Numbered from the stretch's first letter, positions 34,271 through 44,820 are shown. The stretch: DNA of 64,000 bases from Hypericibacter adhaerens (GCF_008728835.1 NZ_CP042582.1:744001-808000); one strand, 5' to 3'. Notes: generated by a model not told the origin, from the letters alone. Program-made: numbers and translations.

Positions 34271-35500
34271 TCAGAGATTGGCGGTCGCCGGCAGCCGCAT
34301 CACCCGGCGCACGAACCAGCCCGACGCCCACCAGATCAGCAGCGCGAAAGGCACCGACACATAGCCGTCGAGCGCGTAGTGCCAGCCCAGATGGACCGAG
34401 CCCACCATGATCAGGACCAGGAAGCCGGTGAGCAGGATCCCCATGCGGCGCGAGGTCTGCCAGCCCAGGAGCGCGAACAGCGTGGCAATGGCGACATGCA
34501 TGCTGGGCATCGCCGAGATGCCGGCGCCGAGATTGAGCTGGCCGAGGCTGTAGCCGTCCCACAGGGTCTGCTGCGTATCGAGCGCCCAGAGCGTGAAGCT
34601 TTCGCTGGCCTGGTGCAGATAGGTCATCAGGGGCGCATAGGGATCGACCCCGCCGACGATGCGGCCGAAATAGCAGGGCCCCGCCGAGGAGAACACCGTC
34701 GCGAGGAGGCTGCCGACCAGGATCCAGGCCAGCTGGACCGAGAGCAGGAACTGCATGCGCAGCTGCGGCTTGCGCAGCGTGAAGAACTGCCAGAACCAGG
34801 AGAACCAGAGCAGGAAGAACCAGACATTGTAGCCGAGATTGATCATCTGGCTGACGAAGGGATGGCCCAGCAGCGGTTGCAGCAGCTCCCAGGGGGCCGT
34901 GCCGCCATGCAGCCAGCGGTCCCAGTGCTCGAGCCGCAGATCCCAGGAGAAGGGATTCATCAGCGGGATCGCCGCCTTCACCACCGAGAAGCTGCCGCCC
35001 AGCAGGGGGACGAAGAGCAGCATCGGCATGCCCTGCGCCAGGCGCCGCGGCAGGGCGAGATTGTGGCGCAGGTCGGCCATCAGCATCGTGAACGGCCGCT
35101 TCGGCCGGACGACGAGCGCGAAATAGAGGGCGCGGCCGGCGAAGATCAGGAACAGCGTCATCGGCAGGATGAAGGAATAGACGCCGAAATAGAGGCCGAC
35201 CGAGAGGATCGATCCGGCTTCGAAATGCACCGCGATCGCGGCGGCGCCGAGGGTATAGAGAACGATGATCGCCAGCAGCAGGCTGTCGCGGCGGAAGGCG
35301 CCCGGCAACTCGCGCCAGAATTCGCGGGCATAGATGGTCGCCGAGGCCCGGCTTCGGGCGAGGATCGCGGGCAGCGCCTGACGGAACGCCGCCATCTGCG
35401 CGAGCGGGCCGGGCCGCGCTTCCGGCAGTGCCACCGCCAGGGCTTCGGCTTGTGCCCTGGAGCGGTAGGAGCGGATCCGGTCGAAGGCTTGCTCGGTCAT
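34271..35500 (-). CDS. PAP2-superfamily integral membrane protein
   Basis: The protein of about 409 residues has a soluble N-terminal stretch and about six or seven membrane helices. SAMPSMHVAIA (near 320) and GSVHLGWHYALDGY (near 365) correspond to the last two motifs of PAP2-type phosphatases/phosphotransferases (PSMH and HxxxxD). Such proteins act on lipid phosphates or transfer phospho-inositol-type head groups at the membrane. The start at MTEQAFDR was preferred over an ATG 41 codons upstream (35623) because of the GAGG before it. Confidence 0.85.
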   Translation of the reverse strand: MTEQAFDRIRSYRSRAQAEALAVALPEARPGPLAQMAAFRQALPAILARSRASATIYAREFWRELPGAFRRDSLLLAIIVLYTLGAAAIAVHFEAGSILSVGLYFGVYSFILPMTLFLIFAGRALYFALVVRPKRPFTMLMADLRHNLALPRRLAQGMPMLLFVPLLGGSFSVVKAAIPLMNPFSWDLRLEHWDRWLHGGTAPWELLQPLLGHPFVSQMINLGYNVWFFLLWFSWFWQFFTLRKPQLRMQFLLSVQLAWILVGSLLATVFSSAGPCYFGRIVGGVDPYAPLMTYLHQASESFTLWALDTQQTLWDGYSLGQLNLGAGISAMPSMHVAIATLFALLGWQTSRRMGILLTGFLVLIMVGSVHLGWHYALDGYVSVPFALLIWWASGWFVRRVMRLPATANL

Positions 35501-35677
35501 GGCCGAAACGACCTCGGGCAGATTCGAGAGGAGGGCCGGCCGCGGCAGCCGTCCGGCGTTCTCGCCGGCGACGCTTCCATGGAATTCGACGCAACCGGGA
35601 GCGGGCGCTCGCGCGGCGATCATCCTCCGGCAAGAGGTTGAAGGATCCCTTAATTGCGAACGGATGGTTAAGGGCGC

Positions 35678-35711
35678 GTCGCGCGGCCGCGCGGCCGCGC
35701 GGCCGCGCGAC
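35678..35711. repeat. 34-bp perfect palindrome with tandem GCGGCCGC
   Basis: The sequence GTCGC, three tandem GCGGCCGC octamers and the matching end form a perfect 34-bp palindrome made only of G/C apart from its ends. It lies between the PAP2 gene and the hybrid-kinase gene, both on the minus strand, about 38 nt after the kinase stop. It can fold as a very stable hairpin and may end the kinase transcript. Confidence 0.8.
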
Positions 35712-35748
35712 GCCGAAGCCGGAGAAGAATGGAGAAGGTGAGCGGAGA

Positions 35749-38739
35749 TCAGGCGCTCTTGGCCTGGGCGGACTTCTGCTGGTCGATCTCGTCGATCAGG
35801 GCCGAGAGTTCCTCGCTGCCCGTGTCCGCGGCGCCGGCGTCAACGGCGGCTGGCGATGCCGCGGCCGGCGATGCCGCGGGCGGTGTGGCGTCGGCGGGCG
35901 TCTCGCCGTCCGGCGCGGCCTCGCCGCTTTCCTCGCCGCCGCAGAGCCGCGTCATCGCGCCCATGAGCTGGGCCATGTCGATCGGCTTGGAGACATAGTC
36001 GTCCATGCCGGCTTCGATATATTCCTCGCGCTGGCCCGCCATCGCGTTGGCGGTGAGCGCGATGATGGGGATGCGGCGCACGTCGCCCGGAAGCCGGCGG
36101 ATCGCCTGCGAGGCGGCGATGCCGTCCATCTCCGGCATCTGCACATCCATCAGGATCAGGTCATAGGGGATGCGCTGCACCGCCGAGATCGCCTCGAGAC
36201 CGTTGCAGACCAGATCGACCTGGCAGCCCAGACGGCGCAGCAGCGCGCTCACCAGCAGCTGGTTCACCTGGTTGTCCTCGGCGACCAGGATGCGCAGGCC
36301 GCGGCGCGGCCGCTGCAGGTCGGCGAGACCCAGCCCGTCGGCGGAGCGCTGCGGCTTGGCGGTCTGGCAGCGCACCGTGAACCAGAAGCGGCTGCCCTTG
36401 TCGGAACCGCTGTCGAGCCCGATCTCGCCGCCCATCAGATCGACGAGCTGCTTGCAGATGGCGAGCCCGAGGCCGGTGCCGCCATATTTGCGCGAGGTCG
36501 AGCTGTCGGCCTGGGTGAAGCGGGTGAAGAGATTGGCCTGCGCCGCGTCCGGGATGCCGATGCCGGTGTCGATCACTTCCGCATAGAGCTCGACATCGCC
36601 GCCGTCCAGGCGCTGCAGCCGGGTGGCGATCGTGACCGAGCCCTTCTCGGTGAACTTCACGGCGTTGCCGACCAGGTTGAAGAAGATCTGGCGCAGGCGG
36701 CCGGCATCGCCCCGGAGCCACTGCGCCTCCTTGGGCGAAGGCTGCGCCTTGAGGGCGATGCCCTTGGCGGCGGCGCGCGGCGAGAGCAGGGTGACCACGC
36801 TGTCGATCACGCGATCGAGCTCGAAATCCACCGGATCGATGCGCATGCGGCCGGCCTCGAGCTTCGAGAAGTCGAGGATGTCGTTGATGATGCTGAGCAG
36901 CGCCTCGGCCGATTCGCGCACGGTCTGCGCGTAGTGGCTCTGCTCGTCGGTGAGATCGGTGTCGAGCAGGAGGCCGGTCATGCCGATGAGCCCGTTCATC
37001 GGCGTGCGGATCTCGTGGCTCATCATGGCGAGGAACTCGGACTTGCTGCGGCTCGCCGCTTCCGCCTTGGTCTTGGCCAGCGCCAGGTCCTCGGCCAGGC
37101 TCGCCAGCTCCTTGCCCTGGGATTCGAGCCGGCTCTTGGCCTGCTCGAGCTCGATCACATAGTCCTGCAGCCGCGCCTCCTCGGCGCGCATCGCTTCCTG
37201 CTGCAGGCGGAAGGCGGTGACGTCCTGGGTGATGCCGACCGAGCGCACGGCGCGCCCGTTCTCGTCCGGGATGAACTCGCCGACCTCGCGCGCATAGACC
37301 AGCTCGCCGTCGCGCCGGTAGAGGCGGAACTCCATGTCGTAGGGCCGGCAGGCCGCGCGGCTGCTGTTGATGACGTCGACATAGCGCTGCCGGTCTTCGG
37401 GATGGACGCGCTGGGCGACGTTCACGTTGGTGCCGACGACGTTGTAATATTCCTCGACCGTCAGCCCGTGCAGGCGCGCCACCTCGTCGGTGCAATAGAG
37501 GCAGCGGTCGTCGGCCTCGTCCCAGGCCCAGTAGCCGAGCTTGGCCAGCTGCGCGCCGCGGCTCAGGAGCTTCTGCAGGTCGGTCAGCTCCTGCTCGCGC
37601 TGCTTGATCTCGGTGATGTCGGTGTTGGCGCCGACGATGCGCGTGACCCGGCCGGTCGCGTCGCGCTTGTTGATCGCGCGCGACAGGATGTAGCGGGTGG
37701 AGCCGTCCTTGTGGCGGTGGCGCAGCGTGGCGAGGAAGCGCTCGGTGCGGCCGGCATTGTAGTCGGCCACCAGCTTGAGAGCGACCTGCGCGTCGCCCGG
37801 ATGCAGCACAGAATGCCAGGTCTCGAGATTGTCGGGCAGCTCGTCGGGCCCGTAGCCCAGCATCTCCTTCCAGCGCGGCGAAAACCAGATCTCGCCGGTG
37901 ACGAAGTTCCAGTCCCAGATGCCGTCGTTCGAGCCCTGCACGGCGAGCGAGAAGCGCTCCTCGCTCTTGCGCAGCTCGTCCTCGAGCTCCTTCACCCGCG
38001 TGACGTCGACGCCGACGCTTCTGAACTCGAGCAGCTGGCCCGCATCGTTGAAGATGCCGCGGTCGCGCCAGAGCTGCCAGCCCACCCGGCCGTCCCTGAA
38101 GACGCTGCGCAGCATGTATTCGGCCAGAGGCCGCGCCGGCGTCACGACGCCGATCTCGCGCAGCACGTGGGCGCGCTGGTCCTGCGCGATGTAGTCGATG
38201 AAACGCTTGCCGATCAGGGCCTCGCGCGGCTTGCCGAAATAGCGGCAGTAGCGGTCGTTGACGTAGGTCACCGTCGTGTCGGGCAGGAAGCGCATCGCCA
38301 GCTCCATCTGGTCCTCGGCGCTGACGCGCGAGGCGCTGGCATTGAGGTCGATGCGCTCGAGGGGAGCGGCGACGGTCACCATCCGGTGCATGCCCATCAC
38401 GCGCCGCGCGCTGCCGTCGGCCGCGAGCAGCGGCGTCAGCGTGGTGCGCGTGATCATGTCGTCGGCCACCAGACCGGCCAGATCGCGCTCGATGGCGTGC
38501 CGGCTCTTCAGGCATTCGCGATATTCGGCGATGAAGCGCTGGGCCTCTTCCGGCGCGAACAGCTCTTCGGGGCGCCGGCCGACGATATGGCCGTAGCGCG
38601 CGCCGCAGATCTCGAGCTCGAGCCTGTTGGCGGCGATATAGCGGAAATGGCCGTCAGGCTGTGCCTCGACGACGAATGTCGCGACACCGAGGGATTCGAT
38701 CGCCGCGGTCAGTTCGGTCGCTGTCGCTTCTGCGAGCAT
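35749..38739 (-). CDS. Soluble hybrid histidine kinase with multiple PAS domains and receiver
   Basis: The protein of about 996 residues has no clear membrane segment. Four PAS-like units fill about residues 5-510 (for example [19 protein letters not shown] and [19 protein letters not shown]), then a coiled coil (about 515-560), HisKA with phospho-His575 ([10 protein letters not shown]), HATPase (NAVKFT, DTGIGIP, GTGLGLA) and a receiver with Asp865 ([11 protein letters not shown]). An Ala/Pro-rich tail ends the protein. No output domain is present. The start at MLAEATATE was preferred to one 30 codons upstream, which adds only Pro/Arg-rich sequence. Confidence 0.92.
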   Translation of the reverse strand: MLAEATATELTAAIESLGVATFVVEAQPDGHFRYIAANRLELEICGARYGHIVGRRPEELFAPEEAQRFIAEYRECLKSRHAIERDLAGLVADDMITRTTLTPLLAADGSARRVMGMHRMVTVAAPLERIDLNASASRVSAEDQMELAMRFLPDTTVTYVNDRYCRYFGKPREALIGKRFIDYIAQDQRAHVLREIGVVTPARPLAEYMLRSVFRDGRVGWQLWRDRGIFNDAGQLLEFRSVGVDVTRVKELEDELRKSEERFSLAVQGSNDGIWDWNFVTGEIWFSPRWKEMLGYGPDELPDNLETWHSVLHPGDAQVALKLVADYNAGRTERFLATLRHRHKDGSTRYILSRAINKRDATGRVTRIVGANTDITEIKQREQELTDLQKLLSRGAQLAKLGYWAWDEADDRCLYCTDEVARLHGLTVEEYYNVVGTNVNVAQRVHPEDRQRYVDVINSSRAACRPYDMEFRLYRRDGELVYAREVGEFIPDENGRAVRSVGITQDVTAFRLQQEAMRAEEARLQDYVIELEQAKSRLESQGKELASLAEDLALAKTKAEAASRSKSEFLAMMSHEIRTPMNGLIGMTGLLLDTDLTDEQSHYAQTVRESAEALLSIINDILDFSKLEAGRMRIDPVDFELDRVIDSVVTLLSPRAAAKGIALKAQPSPKEAQWLRGDAGRLRQIFFNLVGNAVKFTEKGSVTIATRLQRLDGGDVELYAEVIDTGIGIPDAAQANLFTRFTQADSSTSRKYGGTGLGLAICKQLVDLMGGEIGLDSGSDKGSRFWFTVRCQTAKPQRSADGLGLADLQRPRRGLRILVAEDNQVNQLLVSALLRRLGCQVDLVCNGLEAISAVQRIPYDLILMDVQMPEMDGIAASQAIRRLPGDVRRIPIIALTANAMAGQREEYIEAGMDDYVSKPIDMAQLMGAMTRLCGGEESGEAAPDGETPADATPPAASPAAASPAAVDAGAADTGSEELSALIDEIDQQKSAQAKSA

Positions 38740-39087
38740 CCTTGGAGGCGTTCCCAGGCGGGTCCGGTCGAGACGGAATCGGGGCCGCGGCCCCGGGGCC
38801 CTCCCGGAGGGAACCGGAGCGGCAGCCAATCCCTTTCTAGAAAGGCCGCCTTAAGACCGCGTTAGCAGCCTGGATAAGGCCGCCGCAGGCCAGTTTCGCC
38901 CCCTGCCGCCTAAATCCCATAATATTTACATGGTTATTAAGTTTTTTCTGGTTGTTGCCATGCAAACTGCGGCATGTGGCTTGCTTGATGGGGCTTTAAG
39001 CCTCAGATATATTGCGGCGCAACAAAGCGAATGGCCGGCGGGCGCCAGGTCCGACCGAGGCATCGCGCCAGCAGAGGGTGTGGGTCG
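38740..39087. other. Divergent promoter region between hybrid kinase and MaoC gene
   Basis: This 348-nt gap has the lowest G+C of the central window, notably 38915-38960 (CCCATAATATTTACATGG, then TTATTAAGTTTTTTCTGG). Promoters for both the kinase gene and the hydratase gene probably lie here. I see no convincing palindromic operator. Confidence 0.45.
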
Positions 39088-39531
39088 ATGAATGGAGTGA
39101 GCGGGCATTTCCTCGAGGATTTGTCGGTCGGACAGTCCGCGACCTATGCCAAGACCGTGACGGACGCCGATATCGTCCTGTTTGCCGGCGTTTCGGGCGA
39201 CGTGAATCCGGTCCATCTGGACCAGGATTACGCGACCGGCACGCCCTTCAAGGGCCGCATCGCCCACGGCATGCTGACGGCGAGCTTCATCTCGGCCGTG
39301 CTGGGCAACAAGCTGCCGGGACCCGGTTGCATCTATATCAGCCAGAGCCTGAAATTTAAGGCGCCGGTGCGCATCGGCGACACGGTCCGGGCCACCGTGA
39401 CCGTCTCGGCGATCGACCAGGCGCGCGGCCGGGTGACCGTGGCGACCGTCTGCAAGGTGGGCGAGACCGTCGTCATCGATGGCGAGGCCCAGCTCCTGGT
39501 GCCGCGCCGCCAGGCCCAGGCGGCCGAGTGA
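39088..39531 (+). CDS. MaoC-like (R)-specific enoyl-CoA hydratase
   Basis: The 147-residue single hot-dog protein has the hydratase-2 motif FAGVSGDVNPVHLD (near 31-44), with the Asp and His that hydrate trans-2-enoyl-CoA to (R)-3-hydroxyacyl-CoA, and GRIAHGMLTASFISAVLG. This is the form of PhaJ, which feeds beta-oxidation intermediates to polyhydroxyalkanoate synthesis; no phaC is in the window, so that role is only possible. The start at MNGVSGHF follows a GCAGAGGGTG ribosome-binding region. Confidence 0.92.
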   Translation: MNGVSGHFLEDLSVGQSATYAKTVTDADIVLFAGVSGDVNPVHLDQDYATGTPFKGRIAHGMLTASFISAVLGNKLPGPGCIYISQSLKFKAPVRIGDTVRATVTVSAIDQARGRVTVATVCKVGETVVIDGEAQLLVPRRQAQAAE

Positions 39532-39719
39532 CCGCCGCCGGCTAAGGTCGGCTAAGGCCCTGCGGAAACGGTGAATTTTGGCCATTTCGCCGCGGCTCGC
39601 GCGACGCCCTTCGGCCTATCCAGCCTGGGATTGACGCGCTATCTTCGCCCCCGCGTCCCCCTTTGGGGAGGCGACCGGCCCTGCCGGGAACATTGCCGCC
39701 CGCCCAGAGCCCCGATCCG

Positions 39720-40787
39720 ATGCGACTGTTCCGCCACCACACCGAGATTCCCGTCGAAGCGCGCAACGCCGTCGTCGCGCTGGGCAATTTCGACGGTGTC
39801 CATCGCGGCCACCAGGCGGTGATCGGCACGGCCCAGGCGAAGGCCCGCGAGCTTGGCACCGGCGCGGCGGTGCTGACCTTCGAGCCCCATCCGCGCGAGT
39901 TCTTCAAGCCCGGCCAGCCCTCCTTTCGCCTGACGCCGCTGCGCATCAAGGTGCGCCAGCTCGAGGCCATGGGGGTCGACGATCTCTTCGTGCTGCCCTT
40001 CGGGCCGCGCCTGGCGCAGATGAGCGCCGAGGCCTTCGTGATCGAGGTGCTGGTCGAAGGGCTGGCGGCGCAGCATGTGGTGGTGGGCTACGACTTCGTC
40101 TTCGGCCGCGAGCGGCGCGGCAATGCGGCGCTGCTGGCCGATCTGGGCAAGCTGCACGGGCTGGGCGTGACCTCGGTCGCGGCCGCGGCGAGCGACCAGG
40201 GCGAGGTCTATTCCTCCACCAAGATCCGCGAGCATCTGCAGGCGGGCCGCCCGATGAGCGCCACCGCGCTGCTCGGCCGTCCCTGGGAGATCGAAGGCCG
40301 CGTCGAGCATGGCGATCGGCGCGGCCGGCAGCTGGGCTTTCCCACCGCCAATATCGCGATCGGCGATTATCTCGAACCGAGGCTGGGCGTCTATGCGGTC
40401 AAGGCCGGCATCGATATGGGTGCCGCCACCCGCTGGGTCGATGGCGTCGCCAATCTCGGCCGCCGGCCCACCGTGGGCGGCACCCGCGTGCAGCTCGAGG
40501 TTCATCTTTTCGACGTCGCGCTCGATCTCTATGGCCGGCATCTGCGCGTCGCCTTCATCGATTTCCTGCGGCCCGAGATGAAATTCGCGGGCCTCGACGC
40601 GCTCAAGGCCCAGATCGCCCAGGACAGCGCGCGGGCGCGCGAGATCCTGGCCGCCTATGCCGGGCCCGATCCCGGCGCCTCGCCGCGGCCGGCGCTCAAG
40701 GCGCCGGAGAACGAGGCGTCCCCGGGCGATGTCTATGACCGTGCCTTGCGGCCCAAGATCAGGCCGAAGATTTCCAGCAACCATTGA
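39720..40787 (+). CDS. ribF: Bifunctional riboflavin kinase/FAD synthetase
   Basis: The 355-residue enzyme makes FMN and then FAD. The N-terminal adenylyltransferase domain has ALGNFDGVHRGHQ (near 20-32) and VVGYDFVFGRERRGN; the C-terminal kinase domain has GRQLGFPTANI (near 203) and VANLGRRPTVGG. A Pro/Lys-rich tail follows about residue 320. The start at MRLFRHH matches the family; an upstream TTG/GTG frame adds unrelated sequence. The ileS gene follows after 94 nt, an arrangement common in bacteria. Confidence 0.95.
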   Translation: MRLFRHHTEIPVEARNAVVALGNFDGVHRGHQAVIGTAQAKARELGTGAAVLTFEPHPREFFKPGQPSFRLTPLRIKVRQLEAMGVDDLFVLPFGPRLAQMSAEAFVIEVLVEGLAAQHVVVGYDFVFGRERRGNAALLADLGKLHGLGVTSVAAAASDQGEVYSSTKIREHLQAGRPMSATALLGRPWEIEGRVEHGDRRGRQLGFPTANIAIGDYLEPRLGVYAVKAGIDMGAATRWVDGVANLGRRPTVGGTRVQLEVHLFDVALDLYGRHLRVAFIDFLRPEMKFAGLDALKAQIAQDSARAREILAAYAGPDPGASPRPALKAPENEASPGDVYDRALRPKIRPKISSNH

Positions 40788-40881
40788 ACTGACGTAAAAG
40801 GGCCGGGTGGTCCTCAAGGGGGCGTGGCCTCCCCCGAGGGGAACCCCGGACCGCCAGAAACGACGATCACGCGAGGGACCG

Positions 40882-43734
40882 TTGGACTACAAAGACACCG
40901 TGTTTCTGCCGCGCACCGAATTCGCGATGCGCGCCAACCTGCCGACCCGCGAGCCGGAGACGCTGAAGCGCTGGCAGGAGCTGGACCTGTTCCGGCGCCA
41001 GCGCGAGGCATCGCGCGGCCGGCCGCGCTTCCTGCTGCATGACGGCCCGCCCTACGCCAACGGCAACATCCATATCGGCCACGCCCTCAACAAGATCCTC
41101 AAGGACACCATCAATCGCACCCAGCAGATGCTGGGCAAGGATGCCAACTACGTCCCCGGCTGGGACTGCCACGGCCTGCCGATCGAATGGAAGATCGAGG
41201 AGAAATACCGCGCGGCGGGCAAGGACAAGGACGCGGTGCCGATCGTCGAGTTCCGGCGCGAATGCCGCGAGTTCGCCGAGCACTGGATCGGGGTGCAGCG
41301 CGAGGAGTTCAAGCGCCTGGGCGTGGTGGGCGACTGGGCCCACCCCTACACCACCATGGCCTATTTCGCCGAGGCGCAGATCGTGCGCGAGATCGGCAAG
41401 TTCCTGATGAATGGCGGGCTCTTCCGCGGCTCGAAGCCGGTGATGTGGTCGGTGGTCGAGAAGACCGCGCTGGCCGAGGCCGAGGTCGAGTATCACGACC
41501 ATGTCTCGAACACGATCTATCTGCGCTTCCCGATCCTGCGCTCGAGCCTGCCCGAGCTGAAGGGCGCCGGCGCGGTGATCTGGACCACCACGCCCTGGAC
41601 CATCCCGGCCAACCGCGCGATGGCCTATGGCAACGAGATCGACTATGTGCTGATCGAGGTGGTGGCGGTGGCCGAGGGCGCCGTCGCCAAGCCGGGCGAC
41701 AGGCTGCTCGTGGCGGAAGCCCTGCGCGCCGAGTTCGAGAAGGCCGCGCGCATCACCGAGGCGAAGATCCTCTGGTCGGGCAAGGGCGAGGCGCTCGCCG
41801 GCACGGTCGCGCGCCATCCGCTGGCGGGGCATGGCTACGAGTTCGAGGTGCCGCTGCTGCCGGGCGGATTCGTCACCACCGAGCAGGGCACGGGCTTCGT
41901 CCATATCGCGCCCGGCCACGGCGCCGACGACTACGAGCTGGGCATGGCGTACGGTATCGAGGTGCCGCAGACGGTGGGCGAGGATGGCGGCTACTACCCG
42001 CATGTGCCGCTCTTCGCCGGCAAGTGCGTGCTGCGGCCCGACGGCAAGAAGGGCGATGCCGATCCCGCGGTGATGGCGGCCTTGACCGAGGCGGGCCATC
42101 TCCTCGCCAAGGACAAGCTGACCCACTCCTATCCGCACAGCTGGCGCTCGCGGGCCCCGCTCATCTTCCGCAACACGCCGCAATGGTTCATCTCGATGGA
42201 GCGCAACGAGCTGCGCCGCAAGTCGCTCGCCGCCATCGACGACACCCGCTTCGTGCCGCCGCAGGGCCGCAACCGCATCTATTCGATGATCGAGAGCCGG
42301 CCCGACTGGTGCATCTCGCGCCAGCGCGCCTGGGGCGTGCCGATCGCGATCTTCGTCGACAAGCGCACGGGCGAGCCGCTGCGCGACCAGAAGGTGGTGG
42401 ACCGCGTCGCCGAGGCCTTCGAGAAGGAGGGCGCGGACGCCTGGTTCGCGAGCCCGCCTTCGCGCTTCCTGGGCAACGACCACAATCCCGATCATTTCGA
42501 GCAGATCACCGACATCGTCGATGTCTGGTTCGATTCCGGCTCGACCCACGCCTTCGTGCTCGAATCCGGCCATTGGGACCTGAGCTGGCCGGCCGACGTC
42601 TATCTCGAGGGCTCGGACCAGCATCGCGGCTGGTTCCATTCCTCGCTGCTGGAGAGCTGCGGCACGCGGGGGCGGGCGCCCTACAAGACCGTCATCACCC
42701 ACGGCTTCACGCTCGACGAGCAGGGCCGCAAGATGTCGAAGTCGCTGGGCAACGTGCTGGCCCCCCAGGAGGTGATGAAGCAGTACGGCGCCGACATCCT
42801 CAGGCTCTGGGTCGCGATCGGCTGCGACTATTCCGAGGATCAGCGCATCGGCAACGAGGCGCTCAAGTTCGTCGCCGACCACTACCGCCGCCTGCGCAAC
42901 ACCTTCCGCTATCTTTTGGGCGCGCTCGACGGCTGGAGCGAAACGGAGCGCGTGGCGCCGGCCCGGATGCCGGAGCTCGAGCGCTGGATCCTGCATCGCC
43001 TGGCCGAGCTCGACCGGCAGGTGCGCGAGGCCGCCGACAATTTCGACCTCCATAACATCTACATGGAGCTGCACAACTTCTGCGCGGTCGATCTCAGCGC
43101 CTTCTATTTCGACATCCGCAAGGATGCGCTCTATTGCGACGCGCCGACCTCCCCGCGCCGGCGCGCCGTGCGCACGGTGCTGCAGGAGCTGTTCTCCTGC
43201 CTCAGCGCCTGGCTGGCGCCGGTGCTCTGCTTCACGGCCGAGGAGGCCTGGCAGCACCGTTCCTGGAAGGACGGGGCCGCGAGCCCCGACGAGGAGAGCG
43301 TGCATCTGCGGCTCTTCCCGGCGGTCCCGGCCGGCTGGCGCGACGAGGCCCTGGCCGGGCGCTGGGCGAAGCTGCGCGACCTCAGGCGCGTCGTCACCGG
43401 CGCCCTCGAGATCGAGCGCGCGGAGAAGCGCATCGGCTCCAGCCTCCAGGCCCATCCGACGGTCTATCTGACGCCCGAGCTGAAACGGCTCTGCGACGGG
43501 CTCGATCTGGCGGAGATCAGCATCACCTCCGAGGCCACGCTGGTCGAGGGTCCGGCGCCCGCCGGCGCCTTCACCCTGCCCGACGTCCCCGATGTCGGGG
43601 TCACGGTCGGGCTGGCCGGGGGCGAGAAATGCGACCGCTGCTGGCGCCAGGTGCCCGACCGCGGCGTCGACCCGCATCATCCCACCCTCTGCGGTCGCTG
43701 CGCCGACGCGGTGTCGGGCGGGACGGCCGCCTGA
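40882..43734 (+). CDS. ileS: Isoleucyl-tRNA synthetase
   Basis: The 950-residue class I synthetase has the HIGH motif at residues 64-67 (NIHIGHALN), the KMSKS motif at 617-621 (GRKMSKSLGN), the editing domain between them (WTTTPWTIPANRA), and a C-terminal zinc site (CDRCWRQVP ... CGRCADAV). The start is probably the TTG giving LDYKDTVFLPRTEF, where family members begin, preceded by GCGAGGGACC; a GTG at 40807 is in frame but adds 25 unrelated residues. It is followed after 1 nt by lspA. Confidence 0.96.
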   Translation: MDYKDTVFLPRTEFAMRANLPTREPETLKRWQELDLFRRQREASRGRPRFLLHDGPPYANGNIHIGHALNKILKDTINRTQQMLGKDANYVPGWDCHGLPIEWKIEEKYRAAGKDKDAVPIVEFRRECREFAEHWIGVQREEFKRLGVVGDWAHPYTTMAYFAEAQIVREIGKFLMNGGLFRGSKPVMWSVVEKTALAEAEVEYHDHVSNTIYLRFPILRSSLPELKGAGAVIWTTTPWTIPANRAMAYGNEIDYVLIEVVAVAEGAVAKPGDRLLVAEALRAEFEKAARITEAKILWSGKGEALAGTVARHPLAGHGYEFEVPLLPGGFVTTEQGTGFVHIAPGHGADDYELGMAYGIEVPQTVGEDGGYYPHVPLFAGKCVLRPDGKKGDADPAVMAALTEAGHLLAKDKLTHSYPHSWRSRAPLIFRNTPQWFISMERNELRRKSLAAIDDTRFVPPQGRNRIYSMIESRPDWCISRQRAWGVPIAIFVDKRTGEPLRDQKVVDRVAEAFEKEGADAWFASPPSRFLGNDHNPDHFEQITDIVDVWFDSGSTHAFVLESGHWDLSWPADVYLEGSDQHRGWFHSSLLESCGTRGRAPYKTVITHGFTLDEQGRKMSKSLGNVLAPQEVMKQYGADILRLWVAIGCDYSEDQRIGNEALKFVADHYRRLRNTFRYLLGALDGWSETERVAPARMPELERWILHRLAELDRQVREAADNFDLHNIYMELHNFCAVDLSAFYFDIRKDALYCDAPTSPRRRAVRTVLQELFSCLSAWLAPVLCFTAEEAWQHRSWKDGAASPDEESVHLRLFPAVPAGWRDEALAGRWAKLRDLRRVVTGALEIERAEKRIGSSLQAHPTVYLTPELKRLCDGLDLAEISITSEATLVEGPAPAGAFTLPDVPDVGVTVGLAGGEKCDRCWRQVPDRGVDPHHPTLCGRCADAVSGGTAA

Positions 43735-43735
43735 C

Positions 43736-44206
43736 ATGTGGCGTTGGGGGGTGGCGGCCGCGGTCCTGGTCCTGATTCTCGATCAATTATCCAAATGGGT
43801 CATCCTCACCCAGGTGATGGATCCGCCGGTCGCCATCACGGTCCTGCCCATCTTCGACCTGGTGCTGGCCTGGAACCGGGGCGTCAGCTTCAGCATGTTC
43901 TCCAGCGACGGCGCCCACGCGCCCTATCTCTTGTCCGGATTCGCCGTCCTGGTGGCGGCAGCGCTGGGATTCTGGCTTTCCCGGGTCAAGACGCTCCTGC
44001 CCGCCCTGGGGCTGGGGCTGGTCATCGGCGGTGCCCTGGGCAACGTGGTCGACCGATTGCGCTTTGGCGCGGTTGTGGATTTCCTGTATTTTCACTATGC
44101 GGGATGGGGATGGCCTGCATTTAACCTGGCGGACAGCGTCATTACGGTCGGCGTGGGCCTGTTGCTCATCGACGGCTTGTTTGGCAAAGTTCGGCCGGCA
44201 AAATGA
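43736..44206 (+). CDS. lspA: Lipoprotein signal peptidase (signal peptidase II)
   Basis: The 156-residue membrane aspartyl protease removes signal peptides from diacylglyceryl-modified prolipoproteins. Four membrane helices and the family motifs are present: DQLSKW near the N-terminus, NRGVSFSMF, GNVVDRLRFGAVVDFLYF with the first catalytic Asp, and FNLADS with the second. The ileS-lspA pair is a common bacterial arrangement. The gene downstream encodes a lipoprotein, a likely client. Confidence 0.96.
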   Translation: MWRWGVAAAVLVLILDQLSKWVILTQVMDPPVAITVLPIFDLVLAWNRGVSFSMFSSDGAHAPYLLSGFAVLVAAALGFWLSRVKTLLPALGLGLVIGGALGNVVDRLRFGAVVDFLYFHYAGWGWPAFNLADSVITVGVGLLLIDGLFGKVRPAK

Positions 44207-44238
44207 GGGACCGCCCGGGACCGGGCGGTGATGGGTTC

Positions 44239-44820
44239 ATGACGAAGACAAAGGCCCTTCGCGCCTGCGGCGCATTGCTCCTGCTGGCCAGCTTGGGGGC
44301 TTGCGATTCGGTGCGCGAGATCGCCGGTTACAACAAGCAGGCCCCGGACGAATTCCAGGTCTATGCCCGCGCGCCGCTCAGCCTGCCGCCGGACTACAAC
44401 CTGCGTCCCCCCGCACCCGGCGCGCCGCGCCCCCAGGAGGGCACGCCGCGCGACCAGGCGGCCTCGGCCGTGTTCGGCGACTATGCCTTCGGCGGCAGCC
44501 TCGGCGCCGCCCTGGGCGAGCCGCAGGATACGAGCTCGACCGGCGAGAAGGCGTTCCTGCAGAGCGCGGGCGCCACGGGCATCGATCCTTCGATCCGCCA
44601 GACCATCGATGTCGAGACCGCGGCCCTGATCGAGCAGGACCAGTCCCTGATCGATCGGCTGATCTTCTGGCGCGAGCCTGGCGTGCCCGGCACCGTGGTC
44701 GATCCGGCCAAGGAGCAGCAGCGCCTGCAGGAGAACGCGGCGCTGGGGCTGCCGCCCACGACCGGCGAGACGCCGACCATCGAGCGCCGGAAGAAGGCGT
44801 TGCTCGAAGGAATCTTCTAA
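44239..44820 (+). CDS. bamF: DUF3035/BamF-like outer-membrane lipoprotein
   Basis: The 193-residue precursor has a lipoprotein signal peptide with lipobox LASLGAC (Cys24 or so becomes the N-terminus), followed by the DUF3035 pattern PDEFQVYARAPLSLPPDYNL and a polar C-terminus. DUF3035 lipoproteins include BamF, an alphaproteobacterial subunit of the BAM complex for outer-membrane beta-barrel insertion, described in Caulobacter. It lies between lspA and the M16 peptidase pair, as in other alphaproteobacteria. Role by homology only. Confidence 0.8.
   Translation: MTKTKALRACGALLLLASLGACDSVREIAGYNKQAPDEFQVYARAPLSLPPDYNLRPPAPGAPRPQEGTPRDQAASAVFGDYAFGGSLGAALGEPQDTSSTGEKAFLQSAGATGIDPSIRQTIDVETAALIEQDQSLIDRLIFWREPGVPGTVVDPAKEQQRLQENAALGLPPTTGETPTIERRKKALLEGIF

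Noticed and set aside
40807-40881. GTG at 40807 as the ileS start
   Set aside because: It adds 25 residues unlike any IleS N-terminus; the TTG at 40882 matches where the family begins.
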